Positions 18,527 through 28,044 are shown, counted from the first letter of the stretch. The stretch is 64,000 nucleotides of DNA from Bin5 sp009843665 (GCA_965220285.1 OZ244818.1:1178001-1242000), one strand, 5' to 3'. Numbers and translations are program-made. Notes: generated by a model not told the origin, from the letters alone.

Positions 18527-19657
18527 TCAGCGGCCTCGGCCCACGTGTTGCAGGTAGCCGAGCTCGGCCAGACCGTGCCAGGCATGAATGGCGTCGCGGA
18601 ATGCTAACCATTCCTTGAATATGGAAGCAAAGTCTGCATCTGCGGCGGCGGTCTCGTCGAATAGCTCGAAGGCGGCCTCCTCTGCATCTTTCAGCAGATC
18701 ATCAGGAAACGGCCGCAACTTGACACCGCCGTCGTTGATTAATCGACGGAGTGCGACCGGGTTCCTGGCATCGTAGCGCGCCATCACCCTCACATTTACC
18801 TCGTATGCGGCAGTTTTGAGCGCTTCCTGATACTGTTGCGGCAGACTATTCCATTCGTTCAGATTGATTTGGACCTCGACTGACGAGCCAGGATCCCACC
18901 AACCGGGGTAATAGTAGTAGCTGGCGACCGTATGGAAGCCCATCCTCTCGTCTTCGTAGGGCCCGACCCACTCGGCGGCGTCGATAGCCCCGCTCGCAAG
19001 GGCCTGGAAGATCTCGCCGCCGGGCAACATCTGCACGGTGACGCCCAGCCGCCCCATCACCTGGCCGGCGATGCCAGGGATGCGCATTCTCAGCCCTGCC
19101 AGGTCGGAGACGGAGTTTATCTCCTTATTGAACCAGCCCCCCATCTGGACGCCGGAGTTGCCAACAGGGAACTGAATGATATTGAACCGTTCTGCATGGA
19201 TTTCCTGAAGCTTCTCCAAGCCGCCGCCTTCGTACAGCCACGCGTTCTGCTGGCGGGCCGTCAGACCGAAGGGCAGGCCGTTGTTGAGGGCGATGACAAA
19301 GCCCCTGTCTGTATAGTAGTGGGAGACTGTGTGACCGATAGGGACAGCCCCTTCTTCGACGGCGTTCAATACACCCAGACCGGGAGCCAGTTCACCGGCT
19401 GCGCGGGGCCGGATCAGGAACTTGCCACCGGTCAAGGCGGCGACGCGGTTGGCAACCAGTTGCGCACCCCAGAAAATTGAGTCCAGATCGGCCGGCCAAC
19501 TGGTTGCCATCTGCCATTCGATGACAGGCAGGTGGGCGTCTTCCGCCACTGCGTTCTCGATCTGAAGCGGGGGAATAAGGCCGGCTTGCGCGCGGCCAGC
19601 TATGCTCAGTGCGGCCGAGCCCGCTGCGGCCAACCCAAGAAGATTTCTCCTGTTCAT
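18527..19657 (-). CDS. dctP: TRAP transporter solute-binding protein, TakP-like (paralogue 1)
   Basis: The 376-residue product starts MNRRNLLGLAAAGSAALSI, a Tat-like signal with an AQA cleavage site and no lipobox Cys. The ligand domain contains GPYEDERMGFHTV and YYYYPGWWDPGSS, a stretch characteristic of the TakP subgroup that binds 2-oxo acids. WQMATSWPADLDSIFWGAQ opens the mature domain. The long upstream in-frame extension lacks family similarity, so the internal ATG was chosen. It faces dctQM and closely resembles the next gene, pointing to a duplication. Confidence 0.9.
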   Translation of the reverse strand: MNRRNLLGLAAAGSAALSIAGRAQAGLIPPLQIENAVAEDAHLPVIEWQMATSWPADLDSIFWGAQLVANRVAALTGGKFLIRPRAAGELAPGLGVLNAVEEGAVPIGHTVSHYYTDRGFVIALNNGLPFGLTARQQNAWLYEGGGLEKLQEIHAERFNIIQFPVGNSGVQMGGWFNKEINSVSDLAGLRMRIPGIAGQVMGRLGVTVQMLPGGEIFQALASGAIDAAEWVGPYEDERMGFHTVASYYYYPGWWDPGSSVEVQINLNEWNSLPQQYQEALKTAAYEVNVRVMARYDARNPVALRRLINDGGVKLRPFPDDLLKDAEEAAFELFDETAAADADFASIFKEWLAFRDAIHAWHGLAELGYLQHVGRGR

Positions 19658-19731
19658 TGCAGGTTTCCCCTTCCCCTGCGCGCCAGCAGGAAAGTTCACA
19701 CTGAAAGTCGGCATCAGTTGTCGTGTTGATC

Positions 19732-19767
19732 GAAACGGGAGAGCGCTCTGCGGCGCTCTCCCGTTTC
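19732..19767 (-). terminator. Hairpin between the two dctP paralogues
   Basis: A 15-base perfect inverted repeat (GAAACGGGAGAGCGC) with a six-base loop lies downstream of paralogue 2. There is no good T-run on the minus strand, so it may act as a weak terminator or as an mRNA 3' stabiliser that lowers expression of paralogue 1. Confidence 0.6.
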
Positions 19768-19814
19768 CTGGATCATCATGACATTGAAAGCCATGCACGG
19801 CGCGCATGGGTAGA

Positions 19815-20954
19815 TCAGCGGCTTCGTCCCACGTATTGCAGGTAGCCGCGCTCGGCCAGACCGTGCCAGGCCTGAATCGCGCTACGGAAGGCGGACCATT
19901 CCTTGAGGATCGATGCGAAGTCGGCGTCTCCGGCGGCGGTCTCATCGAACAGCTCGAATGCGGACTCTTCGGCGGCCTGCAAAACATCGTCCGGGAAGGG
20001 AAGCATCGTGATGTCGGCGTCCTGGATGAGTCGGCTAAGAGCGGCCGGATTCTTGGCGTCGTAGCGCGCCATCATGGTCGCGTTGGCGGCGTAGGCGGCG
20101 GTCTTGAGGACTTCCTGATACTGCTCCGGAAGCTTGTTCCACTCATCCAGATTGACCTGGATTTCCAGGGATGGGCCCGGCTCCCACCAGCCTGGGAAGT
20201 AGTAGAAGCTGGCGGCTTTGTGGAAGCTCAGTTTCTCGTCATCGTAGGGGCCGACCCATTCGGCGGCGTCGATGGCGCCGGTCTGCAGGGCCTGGAAGAT
20301 TTCGCCGCCGGGCAGCACCTGCACGGTTACACCCAGGCGATCCATGACGCGGCCGCCGAGGCCGGGGATGCGCATCTTCAGACCTTCCATGTCGGCGACT
20401 GAGTTGATCTCCTTGTTGAACCAGCCGCCCATCTGCACACCGGTGTTGCCGGCAGGGAACTGGATGGTATTGAATTTCTCGGCGTAGACCGTTTGCAGCA
20501 TCTCCAGGCCGCCGCCTTCATAGAGCCAGGCGTCCTGCTGGCGGGAGGTGAGGCCGAATGGGAGAGCGGTGCCAAAGGCGGTGATGGGGCTCTTGCCGAT
20601 GTAGTAGTAGGAGGCTGTATGGCCGATGGGAACTGCGCCCTCTTCGACGACGTTCAGGACTTCCAAGCCGGGTGCGAGCTCTCCGGCGGCGCGGGCCTCG
20701 ATTCTGAATTTGCCCTGCGTCATGGACTCGACGCGCTGGGCGACAGTCTCGGCGCCACCGAAGATCGTATCGAGGGCGGGCGGCCAGCTGGTGGCCATCT
20801 GCCATTCGATCTCGGGCAGGCTTGCGTCCTCTGAGACGGCGCCTTCGAGCTGGCCCGGAGTCATTACGCCGGCCTGTTCACAGCCGGCTACGGTCAGGGC
20901 GGCTGCGCCTGCCGCACCTGTTGCCGCCACTTTCAGGAATCTTCGTCGATCCAT
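19815..20954 (-). CDS. dctP: TRAP transporter solute-binding protein, TakP-like (paralogue 2)
   Basis: This 379-residue protein starts MDRRRFLKVAATGAAGAAAL, a twin-arginine signal, with lipobox VAGC, so unlike paralogue 1 it is probably lipid-anchored. It shares GPYDDEKLSFHKA and YYFPGWWEPG with the TakP group. It ends GLAERGYLQYVGRSR, almost as in paralogue 1, and identity is obvious along the whole length. AAGGAG precedes the start. A 2-oxo- or 2-hydroxy-acid ligand is inferred from the family. Confidence 0.9.
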   Translation of the reverse strand: MDRRRFLKVAATGAAGAAALTVAGCEQAGVMTPGQLEGAVSEDASLPEIEWQMATSWPPALDTIFGGAETVAQRVESMTQGKFRIEARAAGELAPGLEVLNVVEEGAVPIGHTASYYYIGKSPITAFGTALPFGLTSRQQDAWLYEGGGLEMLQTVYAEKFNTIQFPAGNTGVQMGGWFNKEINSVADMEGLKMRIPGLGGRVMDRLGVTVQVLPGGEIFQALQTGAIDAAEWVGPYDDEKLSFHKAASFYYFPGWWEPGPSLEIQVNLDEWNKLPEQYQEVLKTAAYAANATMMARYDAKNPAALSRLIQDADITMLPFPDDVLQAAEESAFELFDETAAGDADFASILKEWSAFRSAIQAWHGLAERGYLQYVGRSR

Positions 20955-21185
20955 TTCAGTTTCTCCTTCCTCTCGTAAATGTATAAAAAAGAGTCTGTGC
21001 AGAATGCACGGTAATTGTACTCAGGCGGGGGGAATCTGACAAGAGTCAGAGAGCCGGGGGCGGCCAGCCAGGCGGGAGGAGAGCCGGCGCTGGGGCAACT
21101 TCTGAGTGATGACGGGGTCGAACTTGGGGTCAGATCGTCGCAATGAGACTCGACTGTATGAGTCAGAGCAAGCCGAGTGCGGGGC

Positions 21186-22001
21186 TCATTTCCCGGAACT
21201 CCAGTCCTGGCCGTCCAGATGGGCGCCGAAGGACATATAGGAGACGGTGCCGCCGTCGACATAGATGGTCTGGCCGGTCACAAAATCGGCGCCTTCTGAG
21301 GCGAGAAAGGCGGCCACGTGTCCGATGTCGGCGGGAGCGCCCAAGCGGCCCCAGGGCACTGTGGCTTCGAAGATGGCGGGGTTGTAATCGGGAATATCTT
21401 CGAAGTAGCGGGGCACTTCGATGAGTCCGGGCGCGATTGCGTTGACCCGCACCTTCTGCGGGGCCAGCTCAACTGCCAGGTGGCGGGTGAGGGCGGCGAC
21501 TGCGCCTTTGGTGGCGGCGTAGACGGAGTAATCGGGGACGCCGGAGTGGGAGTGCACGGAAGCAAGGTTGATCACCGACCCGCCGCCTGCTTCGTTCATG
21601 TAGGGCAGCGCGCGCTGGATGCAGAAAATGTGACTGCGTACATTGATGGCAAACAGTTTTTCGAAGTGGTCTGGTGTGACATCGGCAATCGAGCGCGTCT
21701 CGGTCAGGCCGGCGTTGTTGACGAGCACGTTTAGGCCACCGAGGTGGTCTGCGGCGGTCTCTACGACCTGCGTGCATAGTTCGGCGGACTGGGTGAAGTC
21801 GCCCTGCACGGCTGCTGCAGTTCCTCCGGCGGCGCGGATCCGGGCAACGGCAGCGGCTGCGCCCTCATCGCTGTAGGGGTAGTGGCAGACGACAGCTGCG
21901 CCGCGGCGGGCCAGTTCGAGTGCGATGCCCTGGCCGATGCCGCCGTGGTCAACGCCGGTAACGAGTGCTTTCTTGCCGGCCAGAGAATCCTTGTCGCTCA
22001 T
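21186..22001 (-). CDS. SDR family oxidoreductase
   Basis: This 271-residue classical short-chain dehydrogenase has the cofactor loop TGVDHGGIGQGIA, the structural NNAG, the catalytic Ser in INLASVHS and the YxxxK pair in YSVYAATKGAV. The C-terminus GQTIYVDGGTVSYMSFG is typical. The start MSDKDSLAGKK has a GGGAG ribosome site. It lies 20 codons or so upstream of a glycan-related minus-strand run including a sugar isomerase, so a sugar or polyol substrate is likely but unproven. Confidence 0.9.
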   Translation of the reverse strand: MSDKDSLAGKKALVTGVDHGGIGQGIALELARRGAAVVCHYPYSDEGAAAAVARIRAAGGTAAAVQGDFTQSAELCTQVVETAADHLGGLNVLVNNAGLTETRSIADVTPDHFEKLFAINVRSHIFCIQRALPYMNEAGGGSVINLASVHSHSGVPDYSVYAATKGAVAALTRHLAVELAPQKVRVNAIAPGLIEVPRYFEDIPDYNPAIFEATVPWGRLGAPADIGHVAAFLASEGADFVTGQTIYVDGGTVSYMSFGAHLDGQDWSSGK

Positions 22002-22086
22002 TGCACTGCTCCCTGAAGTGTGCTGAGCTCCGGGAGGAGAAGTCCGGAGGAGGCCTTCACGCCTCACCTAACTTTCAGAAACAAGT

Positions 22087-22911
22087 CTATTGTTTACTCG
22101 CTCGTTGCTTGAGATAGGCGAGGCTGTGCCGGATGCCGCCCACCGGATCGCCGGCGCCGCGAAATTCGAAGATGTAGTAGACAGGTTGGGGCAGTTGATC
22201 GAGCGCGTTGAGGATCTCGGCGAGAGGCAGGACGCCTGTGCCGAGGGGGGCCGGGGGATCGGCGGGATTGGCGGTCTTGTCTTTCAGATGGGCGGCGACA
22301 ATCTTGTCTGACAGAGCGTCGATGGCGGCGACGACGTCCTGGCCGTGGTTGGGATAGTTTCCCATGTCGAGATTGGTGCAGAGCGCGGGAGAGTCCAGAC
22401 GGGAGAGCGCCCCGCGGACCTCTGCCAAGGTACCGCCGGGGGTGCGAGCGTAGTTTTCGAGGGCGATGGTGGTGCCCTGTGCGGCAGCGTAGTCGACGAC
22501 TTGCCGGGCGCGGGCCCAGCCTGCCTGGTCGTCGGGGGGTGGCGTGGGACCGGGGAAGAAGCGGACGATCGGTGCGCCCAAGGTTGCGGCGGCGTCGATG
22601 TCCTGGCGCAACTGCAGCGAGGACTCGGCGTTGCCGAAGAGGGTGGCCTGCGTGGCGTATGTGACCAGCAGGCCGGTGCCGGCGATGCGGCGGGCGGCTT
22701 CGGTCAGTTCGGTATCGAGCCGGGGCCACGTCTCTCGTCGCAACTCCAGGCCGTCGGCGCCGGTCTGGCGGGCGATGTCGATAAGATCCCAGACGGTGCT
22801 TTCGCCGCTCTTGAGCTCGTCCTCTAACTGCATGGCGGAGATCAGTATCGGCCGGCGGGCGGGATTTACTGTGCCAGAGGCGTGGGTGGGTTGCTCTGAT
22901 GGGCTGGTCAA
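22087..22911 (-). CDS. Sugar phosphate isomerase/epimerase family protein (xylose-isomerase-like TIM barrel)
   Basis: The 274-residue TIM barrel shows ALENYARTPGG (metal-ligand Glu), LCTNLDMGNYPNHG (Asp) and IVAAHLKDK (His), then YIFEFRGAG carrying the final Glu. These are the usual divalent-metal ligands of the AP-endonuclease-2-like isomerase/epimerase superfamily. It sits just upstream of the SDR gene on the same strand, so the two probably act in one pathway. Confidence 0.85.
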   Translation of the reverse strand: MTSPSEQPTHASGTVNPARRPILISAMQLEDELKSGESTVWDLIDIARQTGADGLELRRETWPRLDTELTEAARRIAGTGLLVTYATQATLFGNAESSLQLRQDIDAAATLGAPIVRFFPGPTPPPDDQAGWARARQVVDYAAAQGTTIALENYARTPGGTLAEVRGALSRLDSPALCTNLDMGNYPNHGQDVVAAIDALSDKIVAAHLKDKTANPADPPAPLGTGVLPLAEILNALDQLPQPVYYIFEFRGAGDPVGGIRHSLAYLKQRASKQ

Positions 22912-23087
22912 ATTCGCCTCGCTGTGATGTCTGATCGAGGGAAGAGTATTGAGCCCGGGGGCCGCAGGCGCTGCGGGAGGGCCAAGCTTCTGCGCGCCGG
23001 CTCCCTAGTGCGGAGACCTTGACTGGAACTGTACCCGGTTGGCTCTGCCCCGGAAGGTAAGCCGGCGCGGTGGATGCAGGAATGATT

Positions 23088-23447
23088 TCAGTCTGCAGTA
23101 GTCCACTCCGGATCCGGCTGAATTGTCGTCTCCGGGGGCGGGCCGGGGTCGGGGCGGCCGCTGCCTTCGAGTCGGCTGATGAGTTGAACGGTCATATCGC
23201 CTTCGACGAGGCACTGGCATGACAGGCGCACACCGGACAGACCCTTTTCGGCCAGTTTCTCTTTTTCGGCAACGGTCATTTTGTCGGGTTCGCCACCGAC
23301 AAAGGCAACGCGGCAGGTGGTGCACTTGCAGTTGCCACCGCAGGCATGCAGCTGATCGACGGCTGCGTCCTCTACCAGAGCAAGGACCAGGCGCTTACCT
23401 GCTTGTACATCGAATGTGCCAACATTTTCTACTGTCAACTTAGGCAT
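23088..23447 (-). CDS. 2Fe-2S ferredoxin
   Basis: This 119-residue protein carries the cluster ligands Cys36, Cys42, Cys45 (CGGNCKCTTC) and a fourth Cys in RLSCQC, the adrenodoxin/plant-type arrangement. The Pro-rich C-terminal tail (PGPPPETTIQPDPEW) is unusual and probably disordered. An AGGAG site precedes the ATG. As a soluble electron carrier its partner could be any oxidoreductase; none is adjacent. Confidence 0.9.
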   Translation of the reverse strand: MPKLTVENVGTFDVQAGKRLVLALVEDAAVDQLHACGGNCKCTTCRVAFVGGEPDKMTVAEKEKLAEKGLSGVRLSCQCLVEGDMTVQLISRLEGSGRPDPGPPPETTIQPDPEWTTAD

Positions 23448-23575
23448 AAGAAGTACTCCTGTTTGTGAAAAGGGGCGTAAGGAATCCCAGGGTTAGTTTC
23501 AGGTGCGAGATTTGTTCGCAGCAGGTCATGGCCGCTGCCGTACAGTTTCGACCCGCAGACGGTTCCTGCATTTTC

Positions 23576-25021
23576 TCACACATTGTGCACAAACACGAAG
23601 AGAAGATCGTTAACATTGGTCTGTGTCGGGCCGGTCAGGAGCAGGTCGGCGGCGGCACGGAGGTAGGGATAGGCGTCGTGGCGGCGGAGGTGATCGGCGG
23701 CGGAAAGGCCGGCGAGCTCGCCTCTGTGGACGGTGCCGTTGTCGGCCAGACCGCCTGCGCTGTCGGTGGGTCCGTCGGTGCCGTCGGTGGCCAGTGAGAC
23801 GACGGTGATGCCCGGCAGATGCTGGAGGGCAAGGGAGGCGGCGAGGGCGAGTTCCTGGTTGCGGCCGCCCTGACCGGGATTGTCACCGAGGCTGACTGTG
23901 GTTTCGCCGCCGAGGATCAGGCAGGCGGGCGCGGGCGCGGGGAGTCCGCTGTCCTGCACTTCACGGCCGAGGCCGACGAGCACTTTGGCGACTTCGGCGG
24001 CCTCGCCTTCTACATAGGTCGAGAGCAGAATCGTGTTGTAGCCGAGTTCGGTTGCCTTTGCGAGGGAGGCGTTGGCGGCGGTGCGGTTGTCGGCGACGAC
24101 GAGTGTGTTGCTGGTGGCGAAGGCCGGATCGTGCGGTTTGGGCGTGTCGGGGATTTCGCCGGCGAGCCCGGCCTGCAGGCGCTTGAGGATGACCTCTGGC
24201 AAGGTTGTGGTCAGGCCGTATTTTTCGACAATGGCCCAGGCGTCGGCCCAGGTGCTTACGTCGGGGACGGTGGGCCCGCTGGCTATGACGTCGAGGGGGC
24301 TGCCGATGACGTCGCTGAGGGCAAGGGTCAAGAGTGTGGCAGGGGCGGCGGCGCGGGCGAGCTGGCCGCCTTTGACGGCGCTGGTGTGTTTGCGGAGACA
24401 GTTCATCTCGTTGATGGTTGCGCCGCAGGCGAGGAGGGCGTCGGTCATGGCCTGCATGTCGGACAGGGTAAGCGCTGGATAGGTCTGGCCGGAGTTCCCG
24501 GTGATCTCAAGTGCCGGGGCAACCAGCAGGGCGGAGCCGCCGCCAGAGAGCAGGGCGACCACCAGGTCGTCTGGGCCGGCCTGCTCGACGAGGGCAAGCA
24601 TCTCTTTGCCGGCAAGGACGCCGGCTTCGTCGGGAATGGGATGACCGGCCTCGACGACGCGAACGGTGGATTGCGTTGTTGAGGCAGCGTCGGCGGGCTG
24701 GGCGTGGTCGTATTTGGTCACTGCCAGACCGCCGCTGATGCGGTCCTGGAGCAGAGATTCGACGGCGCTGGACATTGGCGCGGCGGCCTTGCCGGCGGCG
24801 GCGACGAAGATGCGGCGGTAGCAACGCAGGTCGTATGTCACCTCGGCAGCGGGCTCGGAGGCAGCGGGGTCGGTGACGGTCAGGGATTCGTCCTGGCGCC
24901 GGAGGATGTTTTGGACGGCGGCGAAGGGATCGACGGCATCGAGGGCGGCGTCGAGGACGGCGAGGATTGGGCGGCGGGCGGCGGTGTCGGGAGTGAGGAC
25001 GGAGGTGTCGAAGCGGGTCAT
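23576..25021 (-). CDS. Glycerate 2-kinase (DUF4147/MOFRL type)
   Basis: This 481-residue protein matches the GckA-type kinases that phosphorylate D-glycerate to 2-phosphoglycerate. The N-terminal DUF4147 domain has VVALLSGGGSALLVAP, and the MOFRL C-terminal domain has LGGETTVSLGDNPGQGGRNQELALA and VVSLATDGTDGPTDSAGG. Its ATG overlaps the stop of the upstream rloB gene by four bases, so it is translated as part of the rloA-rloB transcript. That neighbourhood is unexpected for a metabolic enzyme. Confidence 0.9.
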   Translation of the reverse strand: MTRFDTSVLTPDTAARRPILAVLDAALDAVDPFAAVQNILRRQDESLTVTDPAASEPAAEVTYDLRCYRRIFVAAAGKAAAPMSSAVESLLQDRISGGLAVTKYDHAQPADAASTTQSTVRVVEAGHPIPDEAGVLAGKEMLALVEQAGPDDLVVALLSGGGSALLVAPALEITGNSGQTYPALTLSDMQAMTDALLACGATINEMNCLRKHTSAVKGGQLARAAAPATLLTLALSDVIGSPLDVIASGPTVPDVSTWADAWAIVEKYGLTTTLPEVILKRLQAGLAGEIPDTPKPHDPAFATSNTLVVADNRTAANASLAKATELGYNTILLSTYVEGEAAEVAKVLVGLGREVQDSGLPAPAPACLILGGETTVSLGDNPGQGGRNQELALAASLALQHLPGITVVSLATDGTDGPTDSAGGLADNGTVHRGELAGLSAADHLRRHDAYPYLRAAADLLLTGPTQTNVNDLLFVFVHNV

Positions 25022-25659
25022 TCTCTTTTCGCCCTCGTTTCAGGCAAAAATCTGTTTAACTCCCGGACTAGCAGATGAACGGTCGTTGATGGATCGTCAG
25101 TCCCCGGATTGGGTGGAGAATATCGCTTGAGTAGTCTTTCGGCATTGTCTAGAGCTGTAGCTTGTCGCCAGAACAATTGGTCGTACATATGAGGATCGTT
25201 CTTTTCATACGGTCTGGGCAGCGATTCACTCAACTTGGAAAAGTAATCCTCTCTTCGCATGGGCGTATTGTAGAAGTGAAAGTGGAGAAGATACCACAGT
25301 TCGAATGCCTGATTGGAATATGCAACTCGCACTCCCTGACTCACAGCCCTCTGCACAGCACCATTGAAGTCACTAACACTGCAATCATCCCGATCGAACA
25401 CACACCATATCTGGTCGTATTCGCCTTTTCTTCCGAGTTCCAATGCTTCTTCTACCAATTGCCGAGGACTGACGCCAAGCCCTTTAGCCTCTACTACCAG
25501 GTTTGGACCTCGAAAACAACGCAGATAGTTCGGTTCAGTTTGCTTGCCTTCACACACGATGAGGAATTTCTGGAGCGTTTCCTGTCTGTCTGAGCGTCGT
25601 AGTCTATATTTGCGTTTACCTCTTCTGGGTTGGCCCCGCCGCATTCCTCGGTAGGCCAT
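25018..25659 (-). CDS. rloB: RloB-like Toprim-domain protein (AbiLii-like)
   Basis: This 213-residue protein has the Toprim-type motifs of RloB: FLIVCEGKQTEPNYL (catalytic Glu) and IWCVFDRDD (metal-binding acidic pair). The N-terminus is strongly basic (RRGQPRRGKRKYRLRR). RloB proteins occur next to RloA AAA ATPases, often in restriction loci, and the pair corresponds to the AbiL abortive-infection arrangement. Here it overlaps both neighbours: TAATG with the ATPase stop and ATGA with the kinase start. Confidence 0.85.
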   Translation of the reverse strand: MAYRGMRRGQPRRGKRKYRLRRSDRQETLQKFLIVCEGKQTEPNYLRCFRGPNLVVEAKGLGVSPRQLVEEALELGRKGEYDQIWCVFDRDDCSVSDFNGAVQRAVSQGVRVAYSNQAFELWYLLHFHFYNTPMRREDYFSKLSESLPRPYEKNDPHMYDQLFWRQATALDNAERLLKRYSPPNPGTDDPSTTVHLLVRELNRFLPETRAKRE

Positions 25660-26996
25660 TAGTCTTTCTCCAAGAACGTTTGGCGAACATCTCCAAGAAA
25701 TGGAATCGCCCCATAACGTCCTTGGATGTAGTCTTTTTCGAAAGGTGCATCGTCATCTATCTTGAACTCAACCAGCGAGTAAAGGTGAGATGCCCCTTGA
25801 CGGTCTTTCTCAGTAAACCAAATTTGGTCGCGGCGAAGTAACCTATGATCCAATAGATTAGTGTCCTGCGTTGCGAAAATGAGTTGAGCGTGGTTTGAAT
25901 TGATCTTGGAATCGTTGAAAAGCCTAACGATTTCCTGCGTAAGCAAAGGATGCATACTGGCATCCAACTCATCTATGATTAGTATTTTTCCATTCTTCCA
26001 ACACTGAAGAAGGGTACCAGCAAGTGAAAAGAGCTTCTCGGTTCCTTGTGACTCATTTCTGTCCAAGTCAAAAATCTCGGAACCAATGGGCTGTCCATCG
26101 TCGCCCACCTTACGATGGACAGTTTTGACCTTTGTATGTCCTACATTCTCGAATAGGTTTCTTACGGCACCTACAGCTGTTTGAAATTCTGCAGGATAGT
26201 GATCAGGAAGGGTGACTTCGGGGAGGTCTACCTTTTCAATTTGAACTGCTTCAATTCCCAAGTCCAAGTGAGCAATCAACGATTCTATGGCTCTCAAATA
26301 ATCCGCGTCGCTAACCAATTGTTCCGTGGACAGCCGCATTAGCAGTTTCACGCTCGCCCAATGGGAGGCAATTTCCATTGAGCCAAACCAGTCAGAAACT
26401 CTAAGTGCAATTTTCCCATTGAACTGGGCGACCACGGTAAGAAAGAGTGCATTGGGGCGAGTTTTTTCCAGCAGTAGGCGTCCCTCCTCCTCGAAGAGTT
26501 CATGTAGAGTAATGGAGGTACCTTCTCGCTCGAAAAGTATTACTTCGTCGCCATCACTCTGGAACTCGCTTCCCTGCTCTATCTGAGGCATAATGTGCAG
26601 CCATTCAGAGACAACCAGTTCCTCCGTAACTGCAAAGCCATAACGGTAGTGGTCTTGGCCAACGATGAATACAACCTCAAAAAAGCTTGGGGCAGATTCC
26701 GTTTTGGTACTGAGCCGAAAAGGTTCAACTCCGATTCCCCCAGTCCCCTCTGTGCTTTCGTGAGATCCTCTCACAAAACGTTGCATAAAGTCGAAAGCGG
26801 CAATGAGGTTGCTCTTGCCACTAGCGTTGGCACCGTAGATAGCAGCACTCTTCAAGAGACTGATATCGCCTGGCGCGGCGAATTGATTCCTATCGTCGGA
26901 TTTGCCATCTCGCTCCTGCAGTGGATTGGCTACCATGCTGAATGTGACTTCGTCACGAAAGGAGCGGTAATTTGCGACGCTGAACTCGATGAGCAT
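25659..26996 (-). CDS. RloA-like AAA family ATPase (AbiLi-like, OLD/ABC-type head)
   Basis: The 445-residue ATPase starts LIEFSVANYRSFRDEVTFSM, the usual N-terminal strand of AAA_15/21 proteins. Walker A is IYGANASGKSNLIAAFDF and Walker B is KILIIDELDASMHPLLTQE, followed by the H-loop region LIFATQDTNLLD. There is no nuclease domain in this chain, so the effector is presumably the adjacent RloB. Codon usage and AT content are more relaxed than in the flanking metabolic genes, consistent with a transferred defence pair. Confidence 0.87.
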   Translation of the reverse strand: MLIEFSVANYRSFRDEVTFSMVANPLQERDGKSDDRNQFAAPGDISLLKSAAIYGANASGKSNLIAAFDFMQRFVRGSHESTEGTGGIGVEPFRLSTKTESAPSFFEVVFIVGQDHYRYGFAVTEELVVSEWLHIMPQIEQGSEFQSDGDEVILFEREGTSITLHELFEEEGRLLLEKTRPNALFLTVVAQFNGKIALRVSDWFGSMEIASHWASVKLLMRLSTEQLVSDADYLRAIESLIAHLDLGIEAVQIEKVDLPEVTLPDHYPAEFQTAVGAVRNLFENVGHTKVKTVHRKVGDDGQPIGSEIFDLDRNESQGTEKLFSLAGTLLQCWKNGKILIIDELDASMHPLLTQEIVRLFNDSKINSNHAQLIFATQDTNLLDHRLLRRDQIWFTEKDRQGASHLYSLVEFKIDDDAPFEKDYIQGRYGAIPFLGDVRQTFLEKD

Positions 26997-27118
26997 GACT
27001 CACTTCCGATCGTAAGGCAAGGATATCCGTAAGGGAATCACAGATTCCACTATTCTATCTTCACATTTTCCTGCCCCGAAAACACTAGAAAAGGGGAGTT
27101 AAATTTCCCCCTATTTTC

Positions 27119-27979
27119 TCAAAGGCGGCGGAATTTCTGGAGGCCGTCGTCGACCTGGACCTGGCCGACGTAGAGGTCGCCGTGGGAGTCGGCCCAGATG
27201 CCGTGGGGGCAGGCTGCGAACTCGCCGGGTTTGTCGCTGGGTTGGGCGCCGCCCCAGTGGCTGAGGAGCTCGCCGTCTAGGGTCCAGACGCTGACACGTT
27301 GCTCAAGCTCGGCGACGTAGACGACTTCGCCATTGGGGTCGAAGTAGATGGTGTCGGGCTTGAGAAGGCCAGTGCGCTCTTCGAGGAAGTTGCCGTCGGT
27401 GTCGAAGAGCTGGATGCGGTCGTTGGTGCGGTCGCAGACCCAGACGCGGTCGTCCTTGTCCAGGCGGACGCAGTGGGAGAGTGTGAACTGGCTGGGGCCT
27501 TCTCCCCAGTCGCCCCAGGAGAGGACGTGCTCGCCGGCGGCGGAGTATTTGTGGACGCGGGCGTTGTCGTAGCCGTCGGAGATGAAGAGGTCGCCGTTGG
27601 AGGCGACGGCGAGATCGGTGGGCAGGCGGAAGGGTTCGCCGGGTGCGCCCTCCTGACCGGGCGTGCCGATGGTCATGACCAGATCGCCCTGGGCGTTGAA
27701 CTTGAAAATGCAGTGGGTCTCGCGTTCGGTGCACCAGACGTTGTCCTCGTCGTCGATGAAGATGCCGTGGGCATCTTCGATGACGTCTTCGCCCCAGGAG
27801 GCGAGGAAGTTGCCGTCGCGGTCGAAGACGACGAGGGGATGCTCGCTGCGCGAGTAGACGAAGACGCGGTCCTGGGCGTCGCAGGCGACCGCGGCTACCC
27901 AGCCGAACTGCCACCCTGCGGGCAGTTTGGCCCAGTTTTCGATTACTTCGTACTGATAGGCGCCGGTTCCGAACGGCAT
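27119..27979 (-). CDS. NHL-repeat six-bladed beta-propeller protein
   Basis: This 286-residue protein repeats the NHL pattern, for example VFVYSRSEHPLVVFDRDGNF, then VWCTERETHCIFKFNAQGDL, then LFISDGYDNARVHKYSAAGE. It resembles peptidyl-alpha-hydroxyglycine alpha-amidating-lyase-like propellers but has no signal peptide and the catalytic residues cannot be assigned. Role unknown. The ~120 bases between it and the ATPase gene hold nothing I recognise. Confidence 0.85.
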   Translation of the reverse strand: MPFGTGAYQYEVIENWAKLPAGWQFGWVAAVACDAQDRVFVYSRSEHPLVVFDRDGNFLASWGEDVIEDAHGIFIDDEDNVWCTERETHCIFKFNAQGDLVMTIGTPGQEGAPGEPFRLPTDLAVASNGDLFISDGYDNARVHKYSAAGEHVLSWGDWGEGPSQFTLSHCVRLDKDDRVWVCDRTNDRIQLFDTDGNFLEERTGLLKPDTIYFDPNGEVVYVAELEQRVSVWTLDGELLSHWGGAQPSDKPGEFAACPHGIWADSHGDLYVGQVQVDDGLQKFRRL

Positions 27980-28044
27980 GGCAATCTCCTTTGCCTGGTT
28001 GAGACCCGCTGCGGGTGCGGCGGGGATATGGAGTACACCATAAT

